64,000 nucleotides of DNA from Sulfurospirillum sp. UBA12182 (GTDB lineage Bacteria; Campylobacterota; Campylobacteria; Campylobacterales; Sulfurospirillaceae). The position numbers were made by a program, and so were the translations under genes. The DNA lies in NCBI GenBank assembly GCA_002742765.1, contig DLUF01000027.1, forward strand, positions 1-64,000, in the 5' to 3' direction. The notes under the pieces are model-generated. The model saw nothing but the letters and a program-made list of their open reading frames with translations, did not search any database and was not told the origin of the DNA. Position 1 is the first letter of the stretch. Every line of letters starts with the position of its first letter. Positions 1 to 8,208 of this stretch are shown piece after piece.

Positions 1-626
1 ATCACAACTATTCTATCACTCATGCTGAGTGCTTCTTCTTGATCATGCGTAACAAATACAAAGGTGATACCAAGCTGACGCTGTAACTCTTTTAACTCTA
101 CTTGCATCTGTTTTCTAAGTTTAAAGTCCAATGCACTCAAACTCTCATCAAGCAAAAGGAGTGAGGGTTTGTTCACTACTGCTCTTGCTATGGCAACTCT
201 TTGTTGTTGCCCTCCGCTTAGTTCTCGTGGCATTTTTTTAGCGTATGCTTCTAATTTGACGATTTTGAGGATTTTTTCGACTTCTTCTTTGATTTTCTCT
301 TTTGGGTATTTTTTCATTTTCAAACCAAAAGCAACATTTTCAAAAACACTCAAATGAGGAAATAATGCATAACTTTGAAAAACAGTATTTGTTCCTCTTT
401 TATGAGGTGGAATATCTATGATAGATTTACCCTCTAAAAAAACTTCTCCTTTATCAATCCCCTCAAAACCACCAAGCACTCTTAGAAGTGTTGTTTTCCC
501 ACAACCACTAGGTCCAAGGAGTGTTAAAAACTCACCATCATAGATATCTAAATCGATATCAAATAAAACTTGTGTATCAGCGTAAAATTTGTTGAGCAAA
601 GATATCGTAACAAGACTTTTTTCCAA
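1..626 (-). CDS. potA: Spermidine/putrescine ABC transporter ATP-binding protein (partial, C-terminus outside window)
   Basis: ATPase subunit of a polyamine importer, acting at the inner face of the cytoplasmic membrane. About 208 residues are visible. They hold Walker [10 protein letters not shown], a Q-loop in [12 protein letters not shown], the signature [14 protein letters not shown], Walker [13 protein letters not shown] and the switch His in [10 protein letters not shown]. The wording around the Q-loop and after the signature is close to Escherichia coli PotA, which is why polyamines are preferred over other substrates of this ATPase family. The start is taken as TTG at 626, because GGAAGGG lies just upstream and no ATG is available. 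It follows the DUF155 gene by 12 bases, so the two may be co-transcribed. The permease and binding-protein genes would lie outside the window. Confidence 0.85.
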   Translation of the reverse strand, partial: MEKSLVTISLLNKFYADTQVLFDIDLDIYDGEFLTLLGPSGCGKTTLLRVLGGFEGIDKGEVFLEGKSIIDIPPHKRGTNTVFQSYALFPHLSVFENVAFGLKMKKYPKEKIKEEVEKILKIVKLEAYAKKMPRELSGGQQQRVAIARAVVNKPSLLLLDESLSALDFKLRKQMQVELKELQRQLGITFVFVTHDQEEALSMSDRIVV

Positions 627-638
627 ATCCCTTCCTTA

Positions 639-1418
639 TCAAAATATGTGGTCTATGAGGTTAAAAACAATCTCAAAAGCAATCAAGAGTATGATAATCC
701 ACTCCAAAAAAGAGGAGTATTTGTGGTTTTGTTCATTTCCTAAGACGTTTAGTAACTCTTGGATTATCTCTGCTTTTTTATTGAGCACTTCTAAGCGCGA
801 GTTGATATCAAGATATCTCACAAGCGTATCATAGTATTTTTCATACTCAGGATACTCCCAGAAAAAATCAGGGGTATCAAGTAAATCATAATGCAAATAT
901 ACCTTGCTTTTCACCAAAAAAAGCTCTCCGATTTTTTTAGAAATCTCTTTTTTGTTTAACTTAATCTCGCCATACTGAGCTAACTCCTGCGGGATAGCGG
1001 CATTTTGCTTGATACTTTTTCCTATCTTTTTTTCAAACTCTTCAACTTTTAGACTTTGAGCGATAGCATAAGAGAGAGCGATTTTTGTAAGTTCATCATC
1101 ATCTGCTAACATGATTGAATCGAGCTTAACCATAAAATCTTGTGCATTAAAAAACTCAAACTCTTCGATGAAACTCTCTTCATACTTTTTGATTGCTACC
1201 TCTTCGAGATAGTCTAAAAAAAACTTTGTATTTTCATAGCTTACATTCCAAAAAACACTCACACCAAAATCAAAAACAACGATATACTCATCTTCGTCCA
1301 AAAAGACAGAGATAGCACCTTTTGTTTGTGTTGCTTTATATCTTTTTGCTATGTGTTCAAACAACTCTTTGTTAAATTTTTCACACATGAGATATGCGAT
1401 GAGTCTTTTACTTTCCAT
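639..1418 (-). CDS. DUF155 (RMND1/Rmd1-type) membrane-anchored protein
   Basis: Conserved protein of unknown biochemical role; the eukaryotic relatives act in mitochondrial translation. About 259 residues. The mid-N-terminal stretch VVFDFGVSVFWNVS is the family hallmark. The C-terminus ends in one hydrophobic helix (EWIIILLIAFEIVFNLI), which should anchor the protein with the bulk in the cytoplasm. The ATG at 1418 is preceded by AGAAG. A longer in-frame extension to 1544 is hydrophobic, AT-rich and would overlap the divergent promoter, so it was rejected. The stop is 12 bases from potA. Confidence 0.75.
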   Translation of the reverse strand: MESKRLIAYLMCEKFNKELFEHIAKRYKATQTKGAISVFLDEDEYIVVFDFGVSVFWNVSYENTKFFLDYLEEVAIKKYEESFIEEFEFFNAQDFMVKLDSIMLADDDELTKIALSYAIAQSLKVEEFEKKIGKSIKQNAAIPQELAQYGEIKLNKKEISKKIGELFLVKSKVYLHYDLLDTPDFFWEYPEYEKYYDTLVRYLDINSRLEVLNKKAEIIQELLNVLGNEQNHKYSSFLEWIIILLIAFEIVFNLIDHIF

Positions 1419-1524
1419 ACTAACTTCTTTTGATATAAAAATAAAAATGATTATACAGCAAAGTCTATTACAAAACCATAACCAAATGGAGTATAATATG
1501 CAAAAATACGATAAAGAAGTTTTT

Positions 1525-2118
1525 ATGATTGAAGATATACTCAAAGAAGAATGGTTTGTACTCTATGGTATCCCTTTGCTTATAGCCTTAGCCCGTATAG
1601 TAGATGTGAGTATCGGAACTTTGCGGATTATATTTGTAGCTAAAGGCTTAAGGCTCTGGGCGCCTATACTAGGCTTTTTTGAAGTGAGCATTTGGTTGGC
1701 GGCTATCTCTCAGGTTATGGCTAACATCAACAGCATTACAAACTTTTTTGCCTATGCCATAGGTTTTTCACTTGGAAATTATTTGGGTATGTTTATAGAG
1801 AACAAGCTTGCACTTGGGCATGTCGTTGTGCGTATCATCACAAAAAGAGATGCAACAAGGCTCATCGCTAAACTAAGAAGGTCTGATTATAATGTCACCG
1901 TTGTTGATGCCGAAGGCAATATGGGAGAAGTAAGCGTTATCTTTACCGTGATTAAGCGTTCACGTGTCACAAAGATAGTAAGGCTTATCAAACACTACAA
2001 CCCAAGGGCAGTTTACTCGATAGAAGATGTCCGTTATGTGAGTGATACAACATTTGCTACAAAAGCACCTAGAGTCTCAAAAAATTTTACCAGACTTTTG
2101 CCTTCTTTAAAAAAGTAA
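1525..2118 (+). CDS. UPF0316 / DUF2179 integral membrane protein
   Basis: Membrane protein of about 197 residues and unknown function. Three hydrophobic segments fill the first half (for example ALARIVDVSIGTLRIIFVAK and GFFEVSIWLAAISQVM, both typical of UPF0316). The C-terminal half is a soluble domain like DUF2179. The start at 1525 is chosen because AAAGAAG sits six bases upstream and family members begin close to this point; longer in-frame starts back to 1351 run into the divergent gene. A TATAAT box at 1493-1498 fits a transcription start just upstream of the ribosome binding site. The MFS gene follows 50 bases downstream. Confidence 0.75.
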   Translation: MIEDILKEEWFVLYGIPLLIALARIVDVSIGTLRIIFVAKGLRLWAPILGFFEVSIWLAAISQVMANINSITNFFAYAIGFSLGNYLGMFIENKLALGHVVVRIITKRDATRLIAKLRRSDYNVTVVDAEGNMGEVSVIFTVIKRSRVTKIVRLIKHYNPRAVYSIEDVRYVSDTTFATKAPRVSKNFTRLLPSLKK

Positions 2119-2173
2119 GGTTTAAAACTAATTAAGGTAAAATCACTCTTATTTGAATTTGAAAGAAGACATG

Positions 2174-3490
2174 ATGATAAAAGCAATTTTTCCTTTGAGT
2201 CTCATAATCTCACTTCGTTTTTTAGGTCTTTTTATAGTTTTACCAGTCTTATCTGTATATGCTTTAAATTTAGAAGGCTCCAATGAGCTTTTAGTCGGTA
2301 TAGCCATAGGCGGATATGCCTTAACCCAGATGCTTTTACAAGTCCCTTTTGGGATGCTCTCAGATAAGATAGGGCGTAAAGCCACCCTTACTTTTGGGCT
2401 TATTATCTTCATCATAGGCTCGCTAATTTGTGCTTATTCTACTGAGATTTATACTCTGATTTTCGGGAGACTTTTACAAGGAGCAGGAGCCATCGGAGCT
2501 GTTGCTAGTGCGATGATAAGCGACATGGTAAGAGAAGAAATCCGTGCAAAAGCGATGGCTTTTATGGGAGCTAGCATCGCTTTGTCTTTTGCGGCTTCTA
2601 TGGTACTAGGACCTCTCATCGGTGCTTACTTTGGGATAGATAAACTCTTTTTTCTTACTGCTTTTTTTGCGCTTAGTTCTATCGTGATTTTATACTTAAA
2701 AGTTCCAAATCCACCACGCATAACACATAACTACGAAAACAATACTCAAGAGATTTTTGCCATTTTAAAAGACCCTGACCTTGTGAAGATGAATATCACT
2801 AATTTACTACAAAAAGGGATGATGACTCTGGCTTTTTTAGTCATACCTATTTTGATGATACAAGATTATGAATTTGCAAAAAAAGAGCTTTGGATGGTTT
2901 ATGTTCCTGCCATGATATTTGGTATCTTTGCGATGGGTTTTTCTGCTGTGATGGGAGAGAAGAAACAAAAGCCAAAACTCGTACTCATAGTTGGTATTTT
3001 ACTCTTTGGACTCTCTTTTTTTGTTATGGGGATAGCGCATAATCCTTATGTTTTTATCTTAGGGGTTATCTTGTTTTTCATAGGGTTTAATATCCACGAA
3101 CCCCTCTTACAATCTCTTGCTAGTAAGTACGCTAAAGTCCATCAAAAAGGGACAGCTTTGGGAGTTTTTAACACTTTTGGCTATCTTGGAACTTTTAGTG
3201 GGTCACTTTGGGGTGGACATATCTTAAAATGGTATGGAATGGATATGGTCTCTTATATCGTTATCATCACCTGTCTTTTATGGGTTGTCCTTATCTTCAC
3301 ACTTAAAAATCCAATCTACACAAAAAACCTCTACGTTCCTTTTAAAGAGTTCAAAGAGGATAAATTATCCAATTTAGAGCTTGAAAAAGGTATTATTGAG
3401 TGGTATAAAAATGAAAACGAGGAACTTCTTGTTATCAAATACGACTCGAAAATCATCCATGAAGAGAAGATTTATACGCTTATAAACTGA
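2174..3490 (+). CDS. MFS transporter, YajR-like
   Basis: Probable proton-driven exporter of the cytoplasmic membrane; substrate unknown. About 438 residues with twelve predicted membrane helices. The loop 2-3 motif A is clear (GMLSDKIGRKATL), and PLLQSLASKYAKVHQKGTALG lies in the second half. After the last helix there is a soluble tail of about 65 residues, an arrangement seen in YajR-type drug-efflux-like carriers. Start codons at 2171 and 2174 are adjacent; 2174 gives better spacing to GAAAGAAG. The stop overlaps the start of the YqaA gene (TGATG), so translation is probably coupled. Confidence 0.8.
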   Translation: MIKAIFPLSLIISLRFLGLFIVLPVLSVYALNLEGSNELLVGIAIGGYALTQMLLQVPFGMLSDKIGRKATLTFGLIIFIIGSLICAYSTEIYTLIFGRLLQGAGAIGAVASAMISDMVREEIRAKAMAFMGASIALSFAASMVLGPLIGAYFGIDKLFFLTAFFALSSIVILYLKVPNPPRITHNYENNTQEIFAILKDPDLVKMNITNLLQKGMMTLAFLVIPILMIQDYEFAKKELWMVYVPAMIFGIFAMGFSAVMGEKKQKPKLVLIVGILLFGLSFFVMGIAHNPYVFILGVILFFIGFNIHEPLLQSLASKYAKVHQKGTALGVFNTFGYLGTFSGSLWGGHILKWYGMDMVSYIVIITCLLWVVLIFTLKNPIYTKNLYVPFKEFKEDKLSNLELEKGIIEWYKNENEELLVIKYDSKIIHEEKIYTLIN

Positions 3491-3912
3491 TGGTTTATCT
3501 CTATCTTTTTTTCATTGCTTTAGGCTCTGCAACCTTGCTTCCTGGTGGAAGTGAGGCTCTTTTGCTTTATCTAAACTCAGAAAAAAACAGCACTTTGTTA
3601 CTGCTTTTTGTAGCTACATTAGGCAATACTTTAGGCTCATTTATAAACTATATGCTAGGGAGATATGCTAGTGCTTGGGCGGAGAAAAAAAACTATATCA
3701 AATCTTTACATGTAAAAAAATCAAAAGAGTATTTTGATAGGTTTGGGGGTTTTGCTCTTTTGTTCGCTTGGGTACCGCTCATAGGAGACCCCATCACCTT
3801 TGTAGCTGGAATGCTACGATATAACCTCTTGGTTTTTACTGTTTTGGTGACACTTTCAAAATTCTCCAGATACGCCTTTTTACTCTATATTTTTAATACT
3901 TACTCGCCATAA
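3490..3912 (+). CDS. YqaA/DedA-family small membrane protein
   Basis: Small integral membrane protein (140 residues) of the SNARE-associated/YqaA group. Its role is unknown; relatives of the wider DedA family act in envelope homeostasis and lipid flipping. Hydrophobic segments span nearly the whole length, with the typical LPGGSEALLLYL and WVPLIGDPITFVAGMLRY blocks, including the conserved Gly-Asp-Pro. The start overlaps the stop of the MFS gene. The 3' end overlaps the convergent toxin gene by 13 bases. A TTTACATGTAAA copy at 3705 is read as Leu-His-Val-Lys. Confidence 0.8.
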   Translation: MVYLYLFFIALGSATLLPGGSEALLLYLNSEKNSTLLLLFVATLGNTLGSFINYMLGRYASAWAEKKNYIKSLHVKKSKEYFDRFGGFALLFAWVPLIGDPITFVAGMLRYNLLVFTVLVTLSKFSRYAFLLYIFNTYSP

Positions 3913-4170
3913 TGACTCCACATCCTCAAAATTCTCACAACTCTATCTTCAGGTCTTACTTGATATACAAGCCTATGTTTGATATTTATCCGTCTTGAGT
4001 ATGCGCCTTCTAAATTGCCGATTAATTTTTCATAAGAGGGTGGTGTTCTAAAGGGGTCTTGCTTTAAAATCTCTATGAGCTTTTGTGCCTTTACATGTAA
4101 ACCTACATTGGAGAGTTTTTTTTGCATCTTTGAGTGCCTCTTTTGAGTAGAGTATCTTGTACTCTACCAC
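3900..4170 (-). pseudogene. yoeB: YoeB/Txe-type mRNA interferase toxin, frameshifted at a poly(A) tract
   Basis: Ribosome-dependent mRNA endonuclease of the YefM-YoeB type II toxin-antitoxin family, split into two frames. A GTG start at 4170 overlaps the antitoxin stop and gives the family-like N-terminus VEYKILYSKEALKDAKK. The frame then fails inside a run of eight A (plus-strand T8 at 4116-4123). The rest of the toxin continues in the next frame to 3900, with SRRINIKHRLVY and the C-terminal HYGE typical of YoeB. With seven A the gene would read through as 89 residues, the usual family length. It is therefore either inactivated, phase-variable by slippage, or a sequencing error. An internal ATG at 4127 gives only a 75-residue fragment. 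Function is secure by family; the present state is not. Confidence 0.75.
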
Positions 4171-4409
4171 TCGACATCCTCGCTAAATTCACTATCTAAA
4201 GCACGCATCGCTTCTTGGATAGAATTTGCCATATTTGGTATGGAACTTAAGTAGAGTGTTTCTGCTATCGCATTGTAATCTTCTTGGGACATCATGACTA
4301 CATTTGCCTTTTTACCAGTAATGATGATAGGCTCGTGAGATAAGGCTGTTTCATTGATAAGATTATAGATGTCTGAACGCGCTTGAGTAGCCGTAACTAT
4401 CTTTGTCAT
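4164..4409 (-). CDS. yefM: YefM/Phd-family antitoxin
   Basis: Antitoxin of 81 residues that should neutralise the YoeB-type toxin and repress its own operon through an N-terminal DNA-binding Phd/YefM fold. The N-terminus TATQARSDIYNLINE and the middle EPIIITGKKANVVMMSQEDY are characteristic. The C-terminal part that would clamp the toxin ends in DVEW. ATG at 4409 is preceded by GAGGAG. The stop overlaps the toxin GTG by several bases, so the two are translationally coupled. A near-consensus promoter with a palindrome in its spacer lies directly upstream. With the toxin frame broken, this antitoxin may be an orphan. Confidence 0.88.
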   Translation of the reverse strand: MTKIVTATQARSDIYNLINETALSHEPIIITGKKANVVMMSQEDYNAIAETLYLSSIPNMANSIQEAMRALDSEFSEDVEW

Positions 4410-4430
4410 TCTAACTCCTCTTTTTTTTAA

Positions 4431-4459
4431 ATTGTACTTAAAAGCGTACGCTTTGTCAA
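4431..4459 (-). promoter_or_regulatory. yefM promoter with palindromic operator in the spacer
   Basis: On the minus strand, TTGACA (plus 4454-4459) and TACAAT (plus 4431-4436) are separated by exactly 17 bases, a near-perfect sigma70 promoter. The spacer contains the perfect palindrome AAAGCGTACGCTTT (4441-4454), which also touches the -35 box. YefM antitoxins repress by binding palindromes at their own promoter, so this is the obvious operator candidate. Operator function is inferred. Confidence 0.75.
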
Positions 4460-4512
4460 GTAATTATAAAAGAATCATCTACGAAACGATAGAGATTGTT
4501 TTTTGCAAACCT

Positions 4513-5205
4513 TTACATGTAAACTCTATTTTTCCCTGCTTCTTTACTCTTATACATGTTTTTGTCGATTGTATCAATCTGTTCTTTAAGGTCTTTGTCG
4601 TGTTCTAATGCACCAACACCAAAGCTTGCTGTTATGAAAAAACCATTTGAAAAAGGGTGATTTTGTATCTTTTCTCGAAGTCTTTGGGCTAGTTGATACG
4701 CTTCTTGGGCTAAAGTGTGATAGCACAAGATAACAAACTCATCTCCACCCCATCTTATAAGAACATCACTTTTACGGTTAAAAGCTTTGATAAGGCCTGC
4801 TAACTCCTGCAACACAGCATCACCAAAAACGTGACCAAAATCATCATTTATCTTTTTAAAATCATCTATGTCAAAGATAACAAGAGAACAATCTATCTTC
4901 TCATTGATAGCTTTTTTGATGAGCTGTATCCCTTTTCTTCTGTTAAAAACATCAACCAAAAAATCTGTATTTGCTCTTTTATGTATCTTTTTTATCTCAA
5001 ACATTCTTCTTAAAGTAAAAATAAAGAGATAAAAAAACGAGATGCAAACAAGTAAGATAGTTTCAAACAAACCTTTCTTATCCATCAGTTTGTGAAGATT
5101 CTCTACATTTGCTATAAAAAACAAAAATACTGCTGTTAATAAGATAAAAAATATTAAGACCATCGTATCAAGGACTATCCCCTTATACTCTAATTCCTGC
5201 TTCAT
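4513..5205 (-). CDS. Membrane-anchored diguanylate cyclase (GGDEF)
   Basis: Predicted to make the second messenger cyclic di-GMP. 230 residues: two hydrophobic segments in roughly the first 65 residues (around TMVLIFFILLTAVFLFFIA and ILLVCISFFYLFIF), then a GGDEF domain with FDIDDFKKINDDFGH and the intact catalytic loop RWGGDEFVIL. The product-inhibition site RKSD sits five residues before it, as in feedback-controlled cyclases. There is no EAL domain. The final codons and stop (Val-Tyr-Met-stop) are supplied by a TTTACATGTAAA palindrome at 4512-4523. It is divergent from the HTH gene at 5342. Confidence 0.88.
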   Translation of the reverse strand: MKQELEYKGIVLDTMVLIFFILLTAVFLFFIANVENLHKLMDKKGLFETILLVCISFFYLFIFTLRRMFEIKKIHKRANTDFLVDVFNRRKGIQLIKKAINEKIDCSLVIFDIDDFKKINDDFGHVFGDAVLQELAGLIKAFNRKSDVLIRWGGDEFVILCYHTLAQEAYQLAQRLREKIQNHPFSNGFFITASFGVGALEHDKDLKEQIDTIDKNMYKSKEAGKNRVYM

Positions 5206-5341
5206 TTTGCTCTTTTTGTGTTATTTTCAAAAATATTTTTTTATTCTAATTAATATTAGCAAAATATTTGCTTTAAATAACATATTAAAGATAAATTTTT
5301 GCTAATTTTCTTTACAGATTTTTTTCTATAAAGTAGCTAGT

Positions 5342-5536
5342 ATGAAATACACACAACAAGACATAGCAAGAATTTTGGGTGTCACACCCATGACCATACG
5401 AAACTGGCGCAAATATAAGCCAAAGCTCTATGAGATAGTCATGAAAGGCTTTGCTTTTGATGAGCTTATCCAAAAAAATGAAAAAAATCTCGAAGAACTC
5501 AAAGAGTTAAAAGTGAAGCTAGAAGCTAAACAATAA
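5342..5536 (+). CDS. Small helix-turn-helix protein
   Basis: 64-residue protein. The first 30 residues form a clear DNA-binding helix-turn-helix (TQQDIARILGVTPMTIRNWRKY). The rest is a charged, Lys/Glu-rich helix (NEKNLEELKELKVKLE) that could dimerise as a coiled coil. It may be a small regulator, but its target is unknown; neighbours are a divergent diguanylate cyclase and a downstream toxin-antitoxin pair with its own promoter. No strong ribosome binding site precedes the ATG at 5342. Confidence that it is real rests on the clear HTH pattern. Confidence 0.65.
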   Translation: MKYTQQDIARILGVTPMTIRNWRKYKPKLYEIVMKGFAFDELIQKNEKNLEELKELKVKLEAKQ

Positions 5537-5559
5537 CTCACATTAAAATTAAAAACTAC

Positions 5560-5588
5560 TTGACACCATATTTGCCTTGGAGTATAAT
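5560..5588 (+). promoter_or_regulatory. Consensus sigma70 promoter of the second toxin-antitoxin operon
   Basis: TTGACA at 5560-5565 and TATAAT at 5583-5588 are separated by 17 bases, matching the consensus exactly. It lies 38 bases before the antitoxin start, with AGAGGAAT as ribosome binding site in between. A promoter this strong suits autorepressed toxin-antitoxin operons. Confidence 0.85.
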
Positions 5589-5625
5589 TATCTTCAACAT
5601 TATGTGTATAATAAAGAGGAATATA

Positions 5626-5928
5626 ATGCTGACATATAAACCTAATGAGCTAATGAGTAGTACAGATATAGCAAAAAACTTTGGGAGTGTTCTCGCAAAG
5701 TTGGCAAATCATGAAGTCCAGAAAATAGGCGTTTTAAAAAACAATAAACTCGATTTTGTTATTTTACGAAATGATGAAATCGACAATCTTGTTTCTCAAG
5801 AAATTGAGCGGTTAAAATTTGAAGAAAATAAGAAGATAGTAGCAGAACAAGTGAAAAAACTTAAAAACAATGAAGCTACATTTTATTCGCTAGAAGAACT
5901 AGAAAAACATCTTGATGGTTCACGTTAG
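5626..5928 (+). CDS. Type II antitoxin, Phd/YefM-like
   Basis: 100-residue antitoxin candidate. The N-terminal part (MSSTDIAKNFGSVLAKLANHEVQKIGVLKNNKLDFVIL) resembles the Phd/YefM DNA-binding fold, with the usual hairpin of small residues and a later Asp/Glu/Lys-rich helix that would wrap the toxin. The ATG at 5626 follows AGAGGAAT and is preferred over the upstream in-frame starts, which lie in the promoter. It overlaps the toxin gene by 14 bases and has its own consensus promoter. The family assignment is by pattern only and could equally be described as RelB-like. Confidence 0.75.
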   Translation: MLTYKPNELMSSTDIAKNFGSVLAKLANHEVQKIGVLKNNKLDFVILRNDEIDNLVSQEIERLKFEENKKIVAEQVKKLKNNEATFYSLEELEKHLDGSR

Positions 5929-6202
5929 ATACGAAAAAGAGTTTGTACTTTCTCTTGAAAAAAAGCTTCGCTATATAGCACTAGATAATCCTAAGGCTTC
6001 AAAATCTTTTCAAAAAGAGATATTACAAAGGTGTGAAGCACTCAAGGAAATGCCTTTTAGATGTAGAAAATCTCTTTATCATGATGATGAAAACATACGA
6101 GATTTAGTATATAAAGGCTATACAATAGTTTATGCTATAGAAGAGAAGTTTATTTCTGTACTAGCACTTATAAATCAAGAATCATATCTCCCTAAAACAT
6201 AA
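5915..6202 (+). CDS. RelE/ParE-superfamily toxin
   Basis: 95-residue toxin partner of the upstream antitoxin. The pattern FVLSLEKKLRYIALDNPKAS, then CEALKEMPFRCRKS and the C-terminal IRDLVYKGYTIVYAI, fits the ParE/RelE barrel, whose members either cut mRNA on the ribosome or poison gyrase. Which of the two applies cannot be told here. The ATG at 5915 overlaps the antitoxin 3' end, so they should be co-translated. No frame disruption is seen, so this module looks intact, unlike the YefM-YoeB unit 1.5 kb upstream. Confidence 0.8.
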   Translation: MVHVRYEKEFVLSLEKKLRYIALDNPKASKSFQKEILQRCEALKEMPFRCRKSLYHDDENIRDLVYKGYTIVYAIEEKFISVLALINQESYLPKT

Positions 6203-6232
6203 TTTCAAAAACCTTACATGTAAAGAGATTTT

Positions 6233-7003
6233 ATGAACGAACAAAACCTTATATCTATCCAAAAATATGCTGTTAAAAACAAGCTCAGTACATTTGCTGT
6301 GATAAAAAAGATAAACTCAGGAGAGCTACAAACTATCAAAAAAGATGACAAAGAGTTTATCGTCGATACAAGCACACAAGAAAAAGAGATAAAAAAATCT
6401 TCGATGAGAAGAGCAGAGTTTAGCGTAGAAGACAAAGAGATTTTTCTTGAGATACTAAACTCTTGTGAATACGGAACACTTTGCCTTTTTGACAAGCAGT
6501 TTCCTTATAGTGTTCCTTTAAATTTTGCTTATCTTGAAGACAAAATCATCTTTCATGGAGCAAATGAAGGGAAAAAAATCACGCTTATCGAACAAAATCA
6601 AAATGCTAGTTTTAACATCGTAAAACCATACTCTTTTATCCCCTCTTATTTTAGCAATACCACTTCTGCTTGCCCTGCGACACAGTTTTTTGCAAGCATT
6701 TTGATAAATGGTAAAGTATCTATACTTACACAAGCACATCAAAAAGCCAAAGCCCTTGAAGCGCTGATGCAAAAAATGCAACCTCAAAAGGGCTATGAAA
6801 GTATAGATGAGACAAACCCAATCTATACAAAAATGCTCACGAAAACAGCTGTTTTTGCTTTAGAGATAGAAAATTTTACTATCAAAATCAAAGCAGCGCA
6901 AAACCTCACCAAAGAAGCTAAAGAAAATCTCTTCAACAAACTAGAACAAAGAGGCGAAGAGATAGATTTAAAAACGATTGAGCTTATAAAAAAATATAGC
7001 TAA
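6233..7003 (+). CDS. Pyridoxamine 5'-phosphate oxidase-like flavin-binding protein with N-terminal extension
   Basis: 256 residues. Residues about 60-210 match the FMN-binding split-barrel family related to NimA/PPOX (CEYGTLCLFDKQFPYSVPLNFAYLE; KIIFHGANEGKKITLIEQN; ILINGKVSIL), which bind flavin or heme and act as oxidoreductases or resistance proteins. The first 55 residues (LISIQKYAVKNKLSTFAVIKKINSGELQTIKKDDKEF) look like a MerR-type or excisionase-like winged helix fused in front, which is unusual. The start is preceded by AAAGAGA, which overlaps a near-perfect palindrome copy at 6213-6224. The 3' end overlaps moeA tail to tail. Confidence 0.75.
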   Translation: MNEQNLISIQKYAVKNKLSTFAVIKKINSGELQTIKKDDKEFIVDTSTQEKEIKKSSMRRAEFSVEDKEIFLEILNSCEYGTLCLFDKQFPYSVPLNFAYLEDKIIFHGANEGKKITLIEQNQNASFNIVKPYSFIPSYFSNTTSACPATQFFASILINGKVSILTQAHQKAKALEALMQKMQPQKGYESIDETNPIYTKMLTKTAVFALEIENFTIKIKAAQNLTKEAKENLFNKLEQRGEEIDLKTIELIKKYS

Positions 7004-8208
7004 ACTTTTAAAACCTTTACAATCTCACCTTTTTTAATCAGTTTTGTCTCTTTCTCTACTCGAAGCAAGGCAGCATTTTCCAGTAAGTTAGTTATGATAG
7101 CACTACTTCCTACTCTCTTGCCTTTTAAATCAACACAAAGTTCACCACCTTGAAATCTAAGATTACAGGCAGTAAATTCGGTAAATTTTGAACGTTTTTC
7201 ATAATCTTCTAATATCTTAGCTTCTATATACTCTAACTTTGGACTCTGCCCTAACATAGCTCTGATAGTTGGTAAAACATACACCATACTCATAACAGCA
7301 CTACTATAAGGAAATCCAGGAAGAGCGAAGATAAATTTTGAGCCAAGCTTTACAACTCTTATATGGCGTCCTGGTTTTACAAAAGCTCCATCTACAATAT
7401 ACTCTGCCTCTAAATCCTTGATAATATCTTTCACAAAATCAAAATCTCCAACACTCACACCACCAGTTGTTATAACGATATCATTGCTTTTGAGTGATTC
7501 TAAAAGAGCTTTTTGGATACTCTCTTTGTCATCTTTTACAAGTGGAAGCCTTGAGGACTGTGCTCCATTTTGCGCACAAAGAGCTTGCAGTATCACATGA
7601 TTTGAACTTCGTATCTGAGCAGGTTTTGTTTTAGGTTCACCTATATCTACTATCTCGCTTCCAGTAGAGAGAATAGTAACTTTAGGTTTATGGTAAACTG
7701 TTACTTGTGTAAACCCAAGTTCGGCCATAATCCCAAGTTCAGCATACCCAATCTTTGTTCCTTTTTTGATAAGTACTTCACCTACCTTATAGTTTTCACC
7801 TATCTCTCTAACTTGAAAACCTTTTTTCACGCTCTCTTTTATCTGAATCTCATCACCAACAACTTCAACATTTTCGATAGGGATAAGCGTATCACTTCCC
7901 TCACTCATGAGTGAACCAGTAAAAGTCTTTACACAAGTTCCCTCTTCTACTTTAGTACTTATATCAGTCCCCGCTGGAAGTCTATCAGCTATCTTTAAAA
8001 CCCCTTTTTCTTGGTCAATAAATCTTATAGCATAACCATCCATCCCTGAAGTTTCATACTCTGGAGAATTTTCACTCGCTACAACATCCGTTGCAAGCAC
8101 TCTTCCAAGAGATTGGGTTAAAAAAACATTTTCTATACTTGTTTGTACACCCTCAATCGCCCTATATAAATCTTCTAACGTTTCATCAAAGTCTTTAAAG
8201 GATTTCAT
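7000..8208 (-). CDS. moeA: Molybdopterin molybdenumtransferase
   Basis: Inserts molybdenum into adenylated molybdopterin, the last general step of molybdenum cofactor synthesis, in the cytoplasm. 402 residues, the normal length, with SGMDGYAIR near the N-terminus, the MoCF-binding block TGGVSVGDFDFVKDII and LPGFPYSSAVM. The C-terminal domain ends in KKGEIVKVLKV. It overlaps moaE by four bases and forms an operon with moaD and moaE upstream. The cofactor serves enzymes such as nitrate reductase or formate dehydrogenase, none of which is in this window. Confidence 0.95.
   Translation of the reverse strand: MKSFKDFDETLEDLYRAIEGVQTSIENVFLTQSLGRVLATDVVASENSPEYETSGMDGYAIRFIDQEKGVLKIADRLPAGTDISTKVEEGTCVKTFTGSLMSEGSDTLIPIENVEVVGDEIQIKESVKKGFQVREIGENYKVGEVLIKKGTKIGYAELGIMAELGFTQVTVYHKPKVTILSTGSEIVDIGEPKTKPAQIRSSNHVILQALCAQNGAQSSRLPLVKDDKESIQKALLESLKSNDIVITTGGVSVGDFDFVKDIIKDLEAEYIVDGAFVKPGRHIRVVKLGSKFIFALPGFPYSSAVMSMVYVLPTIRAMLGQSPKLEYIEAKILEDYEKRSKFTEFTACNLRFQGGELCVDLKGKRVGSSAIITNLLENAALLRVEKETKLIKKGEIVKVLKV

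Noticed and set aside
1419-1544. N-terminal extension of the DUF155 protein.
   Set aside because: It crosses the promoter of the divergent gene, has a hydrophobic low-complexity translation and lacks a ribosome binding site; the ATG at 1418 fits better.
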